A stretch of 44,762 nt of DNA from Bacteroidales bacterium UBA5429 (GCA_002427605.1 DIRT01000029.1:1-44762), one strand, 5' to 3'; shown: positions 31,541 to 40,606, counted from the stretch's first letter. The notes: generated by a model from the sequence alone, not told the origin. Numbers and translations are program-made.

Positions 31541-32197
31541 ATGAAAGAGGGTGGATCACAAAGGAAAATGTCGGGTAAAAAAGCAGTTTTACTCCTTATT
31601 TTAGGAGTTTTTATAGGAGTATTATTCTCAGCGGTTTTTGTATGGAAGTATCAGGATCGCTTATTTTATAAGGATTCGGAAAAGGTTTTCGTTGTAGTTA
31701 ATTCTGAGCGAGAAGAGCCGGAAGCGGTAGAAGAGGTTAAACCTAAGCTTCCCCCCACTAATATTAATTCCAAAAAAGAAATTCAGGATACTGTACAAAT
31801 TGACTCAGAATATGAAGAAGAGTATCAGGATTCCCTTGAGGATGTTGAATTTTTTATGGATGAGCCGATTACAGGGGATGTGATACTGGAGGAGAAGCTG
31901 TTGCAGAGTAAAATGGTGAGGGTGATTGCTAAAAATAAAAATTTGGAGGATCTTCAGAATGCACCCGAAACGATGCATAAGAATTTTGAAGTGGAAAAAT
32001 GGAACTCTCCGATTGTGAATAGAATTTCTTATCAAAGAGATAATAACTTATTGAAACTCAAGGGTGTAGACATTCAAAATTTGCATATTTTTTACATAGA
32101 AGGAGAGTATTATCTTCAGATTGGAGCGCAATTATTTGCAATTCCTGTAACGCATACCTATCAAAGGCTATATCCTTTCAATATTCATGATTTATAA
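31541..32197 (+). CDS. Single-pass membrane protein, unknown
   Basis: 218 residues. A basic start (KEGGSQRKMSGKK) is followed by one strong helix (AVLLLILGVFIGVLFSAVFVW, about 15-35), a Glu-rich and Pro-containing linker (about 50-110), and a small C-terminal domain ending GEYYLQIGAQLFAIPVTHTYQRL. Topology suggests a cytoplasmic start and a periplasmic C-terminus. An ATG ten codons later is an alternative start. The gene ends six bases before dapF, so both share a transcript. No known family recognised. Confidence 0.75.
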   Translation: MKEGGSQRKMSGKKAVLLLILGVFIGVLFSAVFVWKYQDRLFYKDSEKVFVVVNSEREEPEAVEEVKPKLPPTNINSKKEIQDTVQIDSEYEEEYQDSLEDVEFFMDEPITGDVILEEKLLQSKMVRVIAKNKNLEDLQNAPETMHKNFEVEKWNSPIVNRISYQRDNNLLKLKGVDIQNLHIFYIEGEYYLQIGAQLFAIPVTHTYQRLYPFNIHDL

Positions 32198-32203
32198 GTA
32201 GTT

Positions 32204-32986
32204 ATGAACCTTTCTTTTATTAAATATCACGGGGGCGGAAACGATTTTGTGATTGTTGATGCTTTGGATCCACAGCCGCTTTCTAATGAACAAGTTGCGT
32301 TTTTATGTCATCGTCGTTTTGGTGTAGGTGCGGATGGGCTGATTACCATTCATTCCGGTGCTGAGGATTATGATTTTGAGATTCGATACTATAACAGTGA
32401 TGGAGCACTGGCTTCCCTTTGTGGAAATGGGAGTCGCTGCGCTCTGGATTATGCTTATCAGCATCAACTATGCTCTAAAAATACACGTTTTAAGGCGAGT
32501 GACGGTATTCATGAAGGTGTGATCATTTCTGATTTACGAAATCGGGTTTCAATGCTGCCGGTAACTTTTCCAACCCAGTATGAAGATGGTTATTTTTTGA
32601 ATACGGGATCCCCTCACTTTGTGGTTGCTGTAGAGAATGCAGAGTTGGTTGATGTGGAGAAAAAAGGAAAAGAGTTGCGCTATGATACCCGTTTTGCCGG
32701 AGGAACAAATGTGAACTTTATGGAACGACATGCCGATCACCTTTTTGTGCGTACTTACGAAAGGGGAGTGGAAGCAGAAACGCTTTCCTGCGGTACCGGT
32801 GTTACCGCTTCAGCTATTGTAGCCGCTTCACTGGATGCTGTCGCATTGGGTCAACCTGTTCATTATCAGATTAAAACATTGGGAGGCTCATTTACTGTTT
32901 ATTTGCAAAAAGAGGGAGAACTTTTTAATCATATCTGGCTGGAGGGTCCCGTGCAATCGGTTTTTAAAGGCTCTATTCAGATTTAG
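32204..32986 (+). CDS. dapF: Diaminopimelate epimerase
   Basis: Interconverts LL- and meso-diaminopimelate for lysine and peptidoglycan. 260 residues. Substrate-binding GGNDFVIVDA (11-20), catalytic C73 in SLCGNGSRCA (71-80) and the second catalytic C196 in TLSCGTGVTASA (193-204) are intact. The two-fold repeated fold is complete in length. Works in the same pathway as dapA at 22892-23776 but is in a separate operon, six bases after a membrane protein gene of unknown role. Confidence 0.96.
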   Translation: MNLSFIKYHGGGNDFVIVDALDPQPLSNEQVAFLCHRRFGVGADGLITIHSGAEDYDFEIRYYNSDGALASLCGNGSRCALDYAYQHQLCSKNTRFKASDGIHEGVIISDLRNRVSMLPVTFPTQYEDGYFLNTGSPHFVVAVENAELVDVEKKGKELRYDTRFAGGTNVNFMERHADHLFVRTYERGVEAETLSCGTGVTASAIVAASLDAVALGQPVHYQIKTLGGSFTVYLQKEGELFNHIWLEGPVQSVFKGSIQI

Positions 32987-33010
32987 AGTTATTTATTTTC
33001 TTTTTTTATC

Positions 33011-33018
33011 TATCTTTG
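33011..33018 (+). promoter_or_regulatory. -7 box (TATCTTTG) of the M1 peptidase
   Basis: Exact TAnnTTTG in the 42-base gap after dapF, 11 bases before the ATG at 33029. The short leader suggests translation may begin at the second ATG (33032). Confidence 0.55.
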
Positions 33019-33028
33019 CCAAAAAAAG

Positions 33029-35350
33029 ATGATGAAAAAGATACCATTCTTCCTGTTTTGTTTAGTTTTTACTTTTGCTACGGCACAAACTCGTTTGGAT
33101 ACAATTCGAGTGGCTCATTATGATATTCACCTTCAGATTGTTGACCTTCAACAGCAAACGATTTCGGGGTACACTAACCTTTTTGTGGTTCCTCAAATGA
33201 ATGGGGTAACCTCCATTCGTCTCGATTTGCAACAACTGACAGTAGATTCTGTAAAATTAAATGATCAAATTACGGCATTTAACTATGTTTCACCTTTTTT
33301 GCAGCTGACTACAGCACCTTTATCGCTTCAGGATACACAAAAAGTAACGGTTTATTATCATGGTTCCCCTGTGCGCGATCCTTATTGGGGTGGCTTTTAT
33401 TTTACGAGTCAATATGCTTATAACATGGGTGTTGGGATGCAAAGCGTGCCGCCCTCTTTTGGCAGATGTTGGTATCCTTGCATCGATGATTTTCAGGATA
33501 AAGCAACCTATCAGTTCCATATTGAAACCAATGCAACCAATAAGGCTGTTGCGGGCGGTATTTTAGTTGATTCGCTGACTTTACCAAGCGGAAACAGAGT
33601 TTGGAGCTGGGAGTTGGATAATCCGATTCCTACCTATCTGGCATCCATTGCTGTAGGACCTTATCAAGTTTACAAAGATACAATTCATCTGACTGAAGGG
33701 GTGATTCCAATTGAAATTTATGCTCCGGAAACTTCAATGTCCAAAATTGCCGGCTCTTTTGTGAATCTCAAAACGGTTGCCAGAGGGTTTGAAGAGCGTT
33801 TTGGAACTTATGTGTGGCCTCGAATCGGGTATGTTTTGGTTCCTTTCAGCAGCGGGGCTATGGAACATGCGACCAATATCGCCTATCCGATTTTTGCAGT
33901 GAATGGAGGCACAACCTATCAGGATTTGTTGATTCATGAATTTTCTCATTCCTGGTTTGGCAATCTGCTTACCTGTTCGGAAGCGCAAACCATGTGGATT
34001 AATGAGGGATTTGCACGTTATTCTGAGATTATCGCAGAAGAGATTTTAGATCCTACCGGAGCCACAGCTTTGCAATCCTGGGTTACTCTGCATCGTTATG
34101 TGTTGAAAAAAGCTCATCAGGATGATGGAGGCTATTTTGCTTTAAATCAAGTACCTCAAAGTGCAACTTATGGGACTACAACTTACGATAAAGGCGGTGT
34201 GGTTGTGCACGGATTAAGAAAACAGATGGGCGATTCTCTCTTTTTTGCATCTCAGAAACTCCTTTTTGACCAAAATAGATACGGAAATGTCAACTCTTTG
34301 GAATATTTTCAAAAAATGTCTGTGATTTCAGGATTGAATCTGATCCCTTTTTATGAAGGTTGGGTTAATCAAGCCGGATTTCCGCAATTTGCTGTGGATG
34401 AAGTAATTCCACTGAGTTCTACTTCGCCTAATCACTACCTGATTCGATATCACCAAAAACACTCTTTGGCACTCAATTGTGCTGATCATGTTTGTGTGGA
34501 TGTTGCATTTTACGGGAATAGCGGTGAATACTGTTTGTTGGAGAATCTCATCTTTTCAGGTGAAACAGGGCAGGTTGAGGTGGAAATCCCTTTTACTCCT
34601 CAGTTTTGGATTGTTGATCCGCTGAAAAAGTTGGCTGATGCTGTGATTGATGAGCAGATTGTAGTGTTACCTACGTCTATGGTCACTTTTAATGATGGAC
34701 TGGTACGACTTAAATCCACTCATCCTGCCGATTCCGTGCTGGTTTACGTTGAGTATAATATGGTTGCACCGGATCCGTTGCAGAATCCCAATCCCAATGT
34801 GTACCGAATTTCTGATAAACATTATTGGAAAATTGAGTATCCGGCATGGCAAAGTCTGACAGGTGAGTTGCATTTTAGATATTCGATCAATTTGCCTACT
34901 GATCCGGATTATTCCTTGATCGAGGGCTATTCCAGGGAGGATTTGATTCTGTTGTACAGACGCAACGGCATGGAGGATTGGCGCATTGTTCCCAGTACTT
35001 TGCAGGGCAATCCCTATACCGGTTTTGTGATTACAAGTCACACGGCTCCCGGGGAGTATCTCCTGGCTGTAGGTGATCAAACGGAAGGAACGCTTAACTA
35101 TCTGAAGGAGAGTAAGTTTAAGATCTATCCCAATCCTTCTCAGGGTACTTTCTACACTTTAATTGAGGAGGCGCTTTTCGAAAAATCTTCTTTGTCCATT
35201 CTTGATCCTACCGGGGTTTTGGTCTACGAATCTCAGCTATTTTCGCCCATTCAGCAGCATCATCTCGATCATTTGAGTGTCGGGCTCTATTTGGTTGAGT
35301 GGCGATCAAATCAACGGGGTAAACAAATTTTGAAACTGATGATTCAATAG
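33029..35350 (+). CDS. M1 family metallopeptidase with T9SS type A sorting domain
   Basis: 773 residues with signal peptide (MMKKIPFFLFCLVFTFATAQ). After an N-terminal beta domain comes the M1 catalytic domain: the exopeptidase-type motif GAMEH (276-280), where many members have GAMEN, and the zinc site HEFSHSWFG (303-311, ligands H303 and H307, catalytic E304) with distal ligand E326 in NEGFARYSE. A C-terminal type A sorting domain (IYPNPSQGTFY to KQILKLMIQ) sends it out by the type IX system. Likely an aminopeptidase acting on external peptides; the GAMEH change may alter N-terminus recognition. Confidence 0.92.
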   Translation: MMKKIPFFLFCLVFTFATAQTRLDTIRVAHYDIHLQIVDLQQQTISGYTNLFVVPQMNGVTSIRLDLQQLTVDSVKLNDQITAFNYVSPFLQLTTAPLSLQDTQKVTVYYHGSPVRDPYWGGFYFTSQYAYNMGVGMQSVPPSFGRCWYPCIDDFQDKATYQFHIETNATNKAVAGGILVDSLTLPSGNRVWSWELDNPIPTYLASIAVGPYQVYKDTIHLTEGVIPIEIYAPETSMSKIAGSFVNLKTVARGFEERFGTYVWPRIGYVLVPFSSGAMEHATNIAYPIFAVNGGTTYQDLLIHEFSHSWFGNLLTCSEAQTMWINEGFARYSEIIAEEILDPTGATALQSWVTLHRYVLKKAHQDDGGYFALNQVPQSATYGTTTYDKGGVVVHGLRKQMGDSLFFASQKLLFDQNRYGNVNSLEYFQKMSVISGLNLIPFYEGWVNQAGFPQFAVDEVIPLSSTSPNHYLIRYHQKHSLALNCADHVCVDVAFYGNSGEYCLLENLIFSGETGQVEVEIPFTPQFWIVDPLKKLADAVIDEQIVVLPTSMVTFNDGLVRLKSTHPADSVLVYVEYNMVAPDPLQNPNPNVYRISDKHYWKIEYPAWQSLTGELHFRYSINLPTDPDYSLIEGYSREDLILLYRRNGMEDWRIVPSTLQGNPYTGFVITSHTAPGEYLLAVGDQTEGTLNYLKESKFKIYPNPSQGTFYTLIEEALFEKSSLSILDPTGVLVYESQLFSPIQQHHLDHLSVGLYLVEWRSNQRGKQILKLMIQ

Positions 35351-35360
35351 TTTTGTTTTT

Positions 35361-35389
35361 ATTTTTTTGGAAATAAAAAAAAGGGGGGG
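35361..35389 (-). repeat. Possible decayed half-copy of the G-rich element
   Basis: ATTTTTTTGGAAATAAAAAA and then seven G resembles the plus-strand left flank of copy A (CTTTTTGAAATAAAAATAAAA followed by five G). The CAG and the GAGTGGGG end are missing. It sits in the gap between the M1 gene and the convergent sigma factor gene. Confidence 0.35.
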
Positions 35390-35410
35390 ACGGAAGGGTA
35401 GGGTTCTTAA

Positions 35411-36016
35411 CTAAATTGTCCACCGGGTGTTCTGCATAATACCTGCCAGCATCTCCTTGGCCCTGAAAATCTGGATTTTAACGTTTCCGATAGTGATTCC
35501 CAACTTGATGGCAATCTCTTCATAAGAGAGCTCTTGGAAAAAGCGTAGCTCTACTAACTCTCTATATTTGGGACGCAACTGATCGACAGCCTGACGTAAG
35601 GTGACAATCTTTTGCTTTTCAATAATCTCCTCCTCGGGAGTTGGAGGCAGTCCGCCATTGATATCACTTAGTTTTACTTCCATGGCAAAAAGATCTTCAT
35701 CTACACATTTTGGCATATTGTTTTTTTTGCGCAGATAATCGATGCAATTATTGGCTGCAATCCTGAATAACCAAGTGGAAAAAGCATATTCTGGAGAATA
35801 TTTTTCCAGGTTGCTAAAAGCTTTTCCGAACGCTTCCATGGTCAAATCTTCTGCATCGTCAGGATTATTCATCATCTTCAACAACATAAAGTAAACGGGT
35901 TCTCGATATAATTTCAACAACTCTGCGTAGGCCTGTTGATTTCCGTTGTCAAGAGCATCTCTTAACAACAAATAGTCTCTCCGTGCTTTGGTGGTGGTTA
36001 AATTAATCTTTTCCAT
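35411..36016 (-). CDS. ECF-type RNA polymerase sigma factor
   Basis: 201 residues. Region 2 has YREPVYFMLLKMMNNPDDAEDLTMEAFGKAF and FSTWLFRIAANNCIDYLRKK (core and -10 recognition), followed by a linker and region 4 LRPKYRELVELRFFQELSYEEIAIKLGITIGNVKIQIFRAKEML, a helix-turn-helix for -35 recognition. It is of the general sigma-70/ECF type and lacks region 3. No anti-sigma gene follows; the upstream gene (a GT2 enzyme) overlaps it by one base (TAATG), so control may lie in transcription or elsewhere. Confidence 0.93.
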   Translation of the reverse strand: MEKINLTTTKARRDYLLLRDALDNGNQQAYAELLKLYREPVYFMLLKMMNNPDDAEDLTMEAFGKAFSNLEKYSPEYAFSTWLFRIAANNCIDYLRKKNNMPKCVDEDLFAMEVKLSDINGGLPPTPEEEIIEKQKIVTLRQAVDQLRPKYRELVELRFFQELSYEEIAIKLGITIGNVKIQIFRAKEMLAGIMQNTRWTI

Positions 36017-37149
36017 TATGACTTTTTATTAAATGATGAAAGAATGTAAATAACGGGATTGGCGATAGTTGATATCAGATCAAAGAGAATCAGGAAGGGT
36101 ACAATCCCTTTTTCATTGAGTTTTTTTGCTCCCATTCCAAATGCAATATGTTGAAAAATCAACTTGATGAGGAGCATGCTGAATAAAATAATATGTATTT
36201 GAAGATCCCAGGGTATCAGTAGTACAAGTAGGATCCAAACTGGATATATAAGAACGGATACGGTTTGGTAAACTCCCAACAGCCAACGATGTTTAGTTGC
36301 AAAATGGGAGATGCTTTTGTTTCTGTTTTTCTTCAATCGGAACCAGGTTCTTACAGTAGATGGATCTTTAGAGATTGTTTGTGATTCGTAGCTATACTCA
36401 ATATCACAATTTTTAGAAGTAGCTACACGATTGATAAACAGAGTATCTTCACCGTAAGGGATGTGATAATGGGAGGTAAATCCTTTGTTTTCAATAAAGA
36501 GTTCTTTTGTATAGGCTAGATTTTTACCTACTCCCATCATTGGAATTTTTATAAGATGATATGAAAAGAACTGAATGGCGTAATGAACTAACTCATAACG
36601 AATCAGTTTGTTCATCCAGTTTTTTCTTTGTTGAATACGGTTATATCCGATAATAATTTGTTTTTCACGATTGAAGTGGGCAGCCATGAGTTGCAGCCAA
36701 TTTTCCGATGCAGGCATACAATCAGCATCAGTCAATAACAGATGATTGTACATAGCTGTTTTAATACCGATAGAGAGAGGAAACTTTTTGCCTACTACAT
36801 TAGTAACTGAAGAGTTTAATTCCACCATTTTGATATGTGGAAAGCGAGCAATACAATCTTCTATCACCTCTTTGGTTCCATCATTAGAGTGGTCATTAAC
36901 AACAATCACTTCAAAAAGTGGATAGTTTTGAGATGCAATGACAGGAAGAGTATGAATTAAGTTGTGGGCTTCATTTTTAGCAGAAATTACAACAGAAACT
37001 CCTAGGTTTTGCTGTAAAAGGGATCGTTTAGGTTTATGTAATGCGAACTTAAAAAAGAGCAAAACATAATAGAGTAACTGTATGAAAATCAGTACTCCCA
37101 ATACAAGAACTACAGTCTCAACGAGATGAGTTTTTAGAAAAATCAGCAT
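36016..37149 (-). CDS. Membrane glycosyltransferase, family 2
   Basis: 377 residues. One N-terminal helix (about 9-34), a GT-A domain with VSVVISAKNEAHNLIHTLP (51-69), VIVVNDHSNDGTKE (81-94) and the metal-binding TDADCMP (about 140-146), a later GEDTLFINRV, and three or so C-terminal helices. Transfers a sugar from an activated donor at the inner membrane, probably for a glycolipid or envelope polysaccharide; acceptor unknown. It is first in a two-gene set with the ECF sigma factor. Confidence 0.92.
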   Translation of the reverse strand: MLIFLKTHLVETVVLVLGVLIFIQLLYYVLLFFKFALHKPKRSLLQQNLGVSVVISAKNEAHNLIHTLPVIASQNYPLFEVIVVNDHSNDGTKEVIEDCIARFPHIKMVELNSSVTNVVGKKFPLSIGIKTAMYNHLLLTDADCMPASENWLQLMAAHFNREKQIIIGYNRIQQRKNWMNKLIRYELVHYAIQFFSYHLIKIPMMGVGKNLAYTKELFIENKGFTSHYHIPYGEDTLFINRVATSKNCDIEYSYESQTISKDPSTVRTWFRLKKNRNKSISHFATKHRWLLGVYQTVSVLIYPVWILLVLLIPWDLQIHIILFSMLLIKLIFQHIAFGMGAKKLNEKGIVPFLILFDLISTIANPVIYILSSFNKKS

Positions 37150-37169
37150 TTAGTTAATGGTTTGAACGG

Positions 37170-37177
37170 CAAATATA
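37170..37177 (-). promoter_or_regulatory. -7 box (TATATTTG) of the GT2-sigma set
   Basis: Exact TAnnTTTG on the minus strand, 20 bases before the ATG at 37149. Divergent from the tgt box at 37201. Confidence 0.5.
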
Positions 37178-37200
37178 TAAAAATATAGTGATATTTAATG

Positions 37201-37208
37201 TATTTTTG
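37201..37208 (+). promoter_or_regulatory. -7 box (TATTTTTG) of tgt
   Basis: Exact TAnnTTTG, 20 bases before the tgt ATG. No clean -33. Confidence 0.55.
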
Positions 37209-37228
37209 CGAAAAATTTTATCAACAAA

Positions 37229-38362
37229 ATGAAGTTTGCAGTTAATTGTTGGGATTCTCACTCCAATGCACGTGCCGGTTTGATACATACTGACCGTGGA
37301 GAAATAGAGACTCCTATTTTTATGCCTGTAGGAACGGTAGGTGCAGTTAAGGGGATGCATGTTAAGCAGCTAAAGGAGGATGTCAAAGCACAAATAATAT
37401 TAGGAAACACTTATCATCTTTATTTGCGACCCGGTCTGGAGGTGCTTGAAAGGGCAGGGGGGATACACCAATTCAACGGTTGGGATAAACCCATGTTGAC
37501 TGATAGTGGTGGATTTCAGGTTTTTTCATTAAGTCACAAGCGTAAAATCAAACCGGATGAAGGCGTTTGGTTTCAATCTCATATTGACGGATCAAAACAC
37601 TTGTTTAGTCCTGAGAAAGTAATTGATATTCAGCGGATCATTGGAGCAGATATTGTGATGGCATTCGATGAATGTCCTCCTTATCCTTGTGAATATGAAT
37701 ATGCGAAAAAATCGATGCATATTACTCACCAGTGGCTGGATCGTTGTATTCAGAGGATGGATGAAACGGAGCCCAGGTACGGCAAAAGTCAAACCCTTTT
37801 TCCAATTGTACAGGGCAGTGTTTTTCCTGATTTGAGAAAGCGTTCTGCTGAATATATTGCATCAAAAGAGAGGGAAGGGAATGCCATAGGTGGTGTTTCA
37901 GTGGGTGAACCTACCGAGTTGATGTACGAAATTACCGAGTTATGCTGCTCTATCTTACCTAAGGATAAGCCTCGTTACTTGATGGGAGTGGGTACACCGG
38001 CTAATATTCTGGAAGCTATAGGTATGGGTGTTGATATGTTCGATTGTGTGATGCCCACGAGAAATGGAAGAAATGGGATGATCTTTACCTGGGAGGGAAT
38101 GATGAATATGAGAAATGAGAAATGGAAGTACGATTTTTCACCCATTGATCCTCAAAGTGACCTGTTTGCAGATCAGGATTATAGTCGTGCCTATTTACGC
38201 CATTTATATGTTGCGAATGAAATGTTGGGTGCCATGATCGGTACCATACATAATATTCATTTTTATATGGATTTAGTAGCCAAAGCGAGAGAACATATCC
38301 AAAAAGGTGACTTTGCTTCATGGAAAAATGAAGTGATGCCGAAAATTACAAGAAAACTTTAA
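37229..38362 (+). CDS. tgt: tRNA-guanine(34) transglycosylase
   Basis: Exchanges guanine-34 of GUN-anticodon tRNAs for the queuine precursor. 377 residues, TIM-barrel. TDSGGFQVFSL (91-101) holds the general base D92, VQGSVFPDLR (194-203) and IGGVSVGEP (220-228) line the base pocket, and FDCVMPTRNGRNG (271-283) holds the nucleophile D272. The zinc site at the C-terminal side, normally Cys-x-Cys-x2-Cys then His, is replaced by DPQSDLFADQDYSRAY (307-322), with no cysteine. Many Bacteroidota Tgt proteins look like this from memory, so it is probably a lineage feature. Confidence 0.95.
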   Translation: MKFAVNCWDSHSNARAGLIHTDRGEIETPIFMPVGTVGAVKGMHVKQLKEDVKAQIILGNTYHLYLRPGLEVLERAGGIHQFNGWDKPMLTDSGGFQVFSLSHKRKIKPDEGVWFQSHIDGSKHLFSPEKVIDIQRIIGADIVMAFDECPPYPCEYEYAKKSMHITHQWLDRCIQRMDETEPRYGKSQTLFPIVQGSVFPDLRKRSAEYIASKEREGNAIGGVSVGEPTELMYEITELCCSILPKDKPRYLMGVGTPANILEAIGMGVDMFDCVMPTRNGRNGMIFTWEGMMNMRNEKWKYDFSPIDPQSDLFADQDYSRAYLRHLYVANEMLGAMIGTIHNIHFYMDLVAKAREHIQKGDFASWKNEVMPKITRKL

Positions 38363-38441
38363 AGTGCTGATTCTTAAATTGTTTAATAAATGTTTTAAAA
38401 TATCTTAACAATAATTAATAAAATCGTACAGTTTAAATCAG

Positions 38442-38449
38442 TACTTTTG
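38442..38449 (+). promoter_or_regulatory. -7 box (TACTTTTG) of efp
   Basis: Exact TAnnTTTG, 54 bases before the ATG at 38504. The AT-rich gap 38363-38441 holds nothing else I can name. Confidence 0.6.
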
Positions 38450-38503
38450 CAGGTTGGTTTAAATATGAATAGAAAAAGAATATTAACTTAGATTATAATT
38501 TTT

Positions 38504-39070
38504 ATGGCAACAACTGCAGATTTTAGGAATGGATTGTGTATAGAATTGAATGGGGATCTTTTTGTAATTACAGAATTTTTACATGTTAAACCCGGTAAAG
38601 GTCCTGCGTTTGTTAGAACAAAATTGAAAAATTTAAGAACAGGAAGAACGATTGATAATACTTTTACTGCCGGAGTTAAAATTGATATTGCTCGTGTGGA
38701 AAGAAGACCTTATCAGTTCTTGTATAAAGAAGGAGAATCCGCATACCATTTTATGCACATGGAAACGTATGAGCAAATAGTAATTGCGGAAGATCTGATT
38801 TCTAATCCCGGTTTATTGAAAGAAGGACAAGGAGTAGAGGTGATGTATCATGCTGATACTGATACACCATTATCTTGCGAATTGCCTGCTTATGTTGATC
38901 TGGAAGTAACCTATACTGAGCCCGGTGTTAAAGGTGATACAGCAACCAATGCTCAAAAAAGAGCTGTTGTTGAAACCGGTGCAGAAGTGTTTGTTCCTCT
39001 CTTTATTGAGACAGGAGAAAAAATAAAAGTTGATACAAGAACAAATAAGTACTCGGAAAGAGTTAAATAA
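38504..39070 (+). CDS. efp: Elongation factor P
   Basis: 188 residues, the usual three-beta-barrel EF-P. It helps ribosomes stalled on polyproline. HVKPGKGPAFVRTKLKNL (28-45) carries the tip-loop lysine K32 that is modified in other bacteria; no modification genes (epmA, epmB, earP) are in the window. The C-terminal signature VDTRTNKYSERVK is intact. An lpxD-like gene follows after 60 bases; I recall the same neighbourhood in other Bacteroidota. Confidence 0.97.
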   Translation: MATTADFRNGLCIELNGDLFVITEFLHVKPGKGPAFVRTKLKNLRTGRTIDNTFTAGVKIDIARVERRPYQFLYKEGESAYHFMHMETYEQIVIAEDLISNPGLLKEGQGVEVMYHADTDTPLSCELPAYVDLEVTYTEPGVKGDTATNAQKRAVVETGAEVFVPLFIETGEKIKVDTRTNKYSERVK

Positions 39071-39130
39071 TATTTATTTTTAAAACTACCAATAATGGTA
39101 GATGCTTATTTATTATCTAATTAAAAAATT

Positions 39131-40084
39131 ATGAGATTTAAAGATCCGATATCCATATTTTCTCTTTTAAAAATGATAACTCAGAAGGTTGAAGTTAGAG
39201 GAGAAGTTGATTTTCCGGTTACCGGTATTAATGAGCTTCATTCCGTTGAAAAGGGAGATCTTTCATTTGTTGATCATGAAAAATATTATGAGCGCGTTAT
39301 TAATAGTGCAGCTACTTTTATTTTGATCAATAAAGATTATCCTGCTCAGGAAGGAAAGGTGTTTTTAATCTGTGAAGATCCACTTATGGCTTATCTTGAA
39401 GTGGTAAATCATTATATTAAATTCACACCCCAAAATCAACAGATCCATCCTCACGCTAAGATTGGCAAAGGCACAATTATTCAGCCCAATGTGTTTATTG
39501 GGGAGGATGTTACGATAGGAGAAAATTGCATTATTCACTCTAATGTTGCTATTTATGCCAATACAACTATTGGAGATCGGGTAGTGATTCATTCCAATAG
39601 CACGATTGGAGCAGATGCTTGTTACTTCCAAAAACGTCCCGATGGTTGGGTGAAATTTGATTCCTGTGGAACAACTGTCATCGAGGATGATGTTGAGATA
39701 GGTGCAAATTGCTGTATTGACAAGGGAGTATCCGGAGTTACTAAAATAGGAGAAGGCACCAAATTCGACAATTTAGTCCAAATAGGTCATGATACTCATA
39801 TTGGAAAACGCTGTTTTATCGGAGCTCAAGTTGGCATTGCCGGCTGTACTGTTATTGATGATGAGTGTGTTATTTGGGCAAAAGCAGGCATTAACAAAGA
39901 TCTTTATATCGCTAAAAATACAACTGTATTGGCATTCTCCGGTATCGATAGAACGATCAATGATGAAGGTATGACATTCTTTGGTGTTCCGGCTGATGAT
40001 GCAAGGAGAAAATGGAGAGAGATAGCCTATATCAAAAGGTTACCCGAATTGTTCGAGACCAATAATAAAAGCGAAAAAGAGTAA
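39131..40084 (+). CDS. LpxD-like UDP-3-O-acylglucosamine N-acyltransferase
   Basis: 317 residues. A short N-terminal domain (1-100) with the VTGINELHSVEKGDLSFVD segment of the LpxD uridine-binding domain, then a left-handed beta-helix of hexapeptide repeats (about 104-255), and VEIGANCCIDKG (188-199). The active-site histidine equivalent is H220 in LVQIGHDTHIG. LpxD adds the second acyl chain in lipid A synthesis. It is shorter than typical LpxD (about 340) and is probably the second LpxD-like paralogue that Bacteroidota carry beside efp, so the substrate may differ. Convergent with the cREC gene (seven bases). Confidence 0.85.
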   Translation: MRFKDPISIFSLLKMITQKVEVRGEVDFPVTGINELHSVEKGDLSFVDHEKYYERVINSAATFILINKDYPAQEGKVFLICEDPLMAYLEVVNHYIKFTPQNQQIHPHAKIGKGTIIQPNVFIGEDVTIGENCIIHSNVAIYANTTIGDRVVIHSNSTIGADACYFQKRPDGWVKFDSCGTTVIEDDVEIGANCCIDKGVSGVTKIGEGTKFDNLVQIGHDTHIGKRCFIGAQVGIAGCTVIDDECVIWAKAGINKDLYIAKNTTVLAFSGIDRTINDEGMTFFGVPADDARRKWREIAYIKRLPELFETNNKSEKE

Positions 40085-40091
40085 TTTTTAC

Positions 40092-40529
40092 TTATTCTGA
40101 ATCAGTTTCCCGGTTTTCTACCGTATGTTTGATTTGAACACGGATACAATCCTGTTTTAATCCGGCAAGGTGTTTATAATTGTTGATATATCCCATAATG
40201 TTGGATGCCCCAATAGCATTGGAGGAGTGTGTATAGACGGGGCATACCGGTTCACCCTCTTTCCATTGTTCAATTAGCCAGCGGGCACAATCGAGTCCTG
40301 TTTTTTCTCTGATTTTTGAATAATCAATTTTATAGTTCCTGACTGCTCCATATACCCATTCCATCATGGCAGAGCGGTCCAAGTCGTGATCTAAACTGAT
40401 TTTTGCAATATTTTCAAATCCAATTTCAGTTACTTTAGCCACAAATTCGTCATAATTTCTTACAACAATCCATTCGTTTTGAGAAATCGGAGTTCTTACG
40501 TCGTCTAAGTAGATGCTTTTCTTTTCCAT
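40092..40529 (-). CDS. Cyclic-phosphate processing receiver-like (cREC) protein
   Basis: 145 residues. The acidic motif LDDVRTP (8-14) at the receiver-like phosphoacceptor pocket, SLDHDLD (45-51) and THSSNAIGASNI (100-111) match the cREC family (receiver-fold domains predicted to process cyclic phosphates rather than accept phosphate). No DNA-binding or output domain is attached, so it is a stand-alone protein. Chemistry is predicted only. Upstream TACTTTTG box. Confidence 0.8.
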   Translation of the reverse strand: MEKKSIYLDDVRTPISQNEWIVVRNYDEFVAKVTEIGFENIAKISLDHDLDRSAMMEWVYGAVRNYKIDYSKIREKTGLDCARWLIEQWKEGEPVCPVYTHSSNAIGASNIMGYINNYKHLAGLKQDCIRVQIKHTVENRETDSE

Positions 40530-40567
40530 AGTAAAACTGAATTTAATATACTCTTATCTACAAACTA

Positions 40568-40575
40568 CAAAAGTA
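40568..40575 (-). promoter_or_regulatory. -7 box (TACTTTTG) of the cREC gene
   Basis: Exact TAnnTTTG on the minus strand, 38 bases before the ATG at 40529. No -33 at the expected spacing. Confidence 0.55.
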
Positions 40576-40606
40576 CATAAAATTTTCCACAAGGTATAAT
40601 ATTGGA

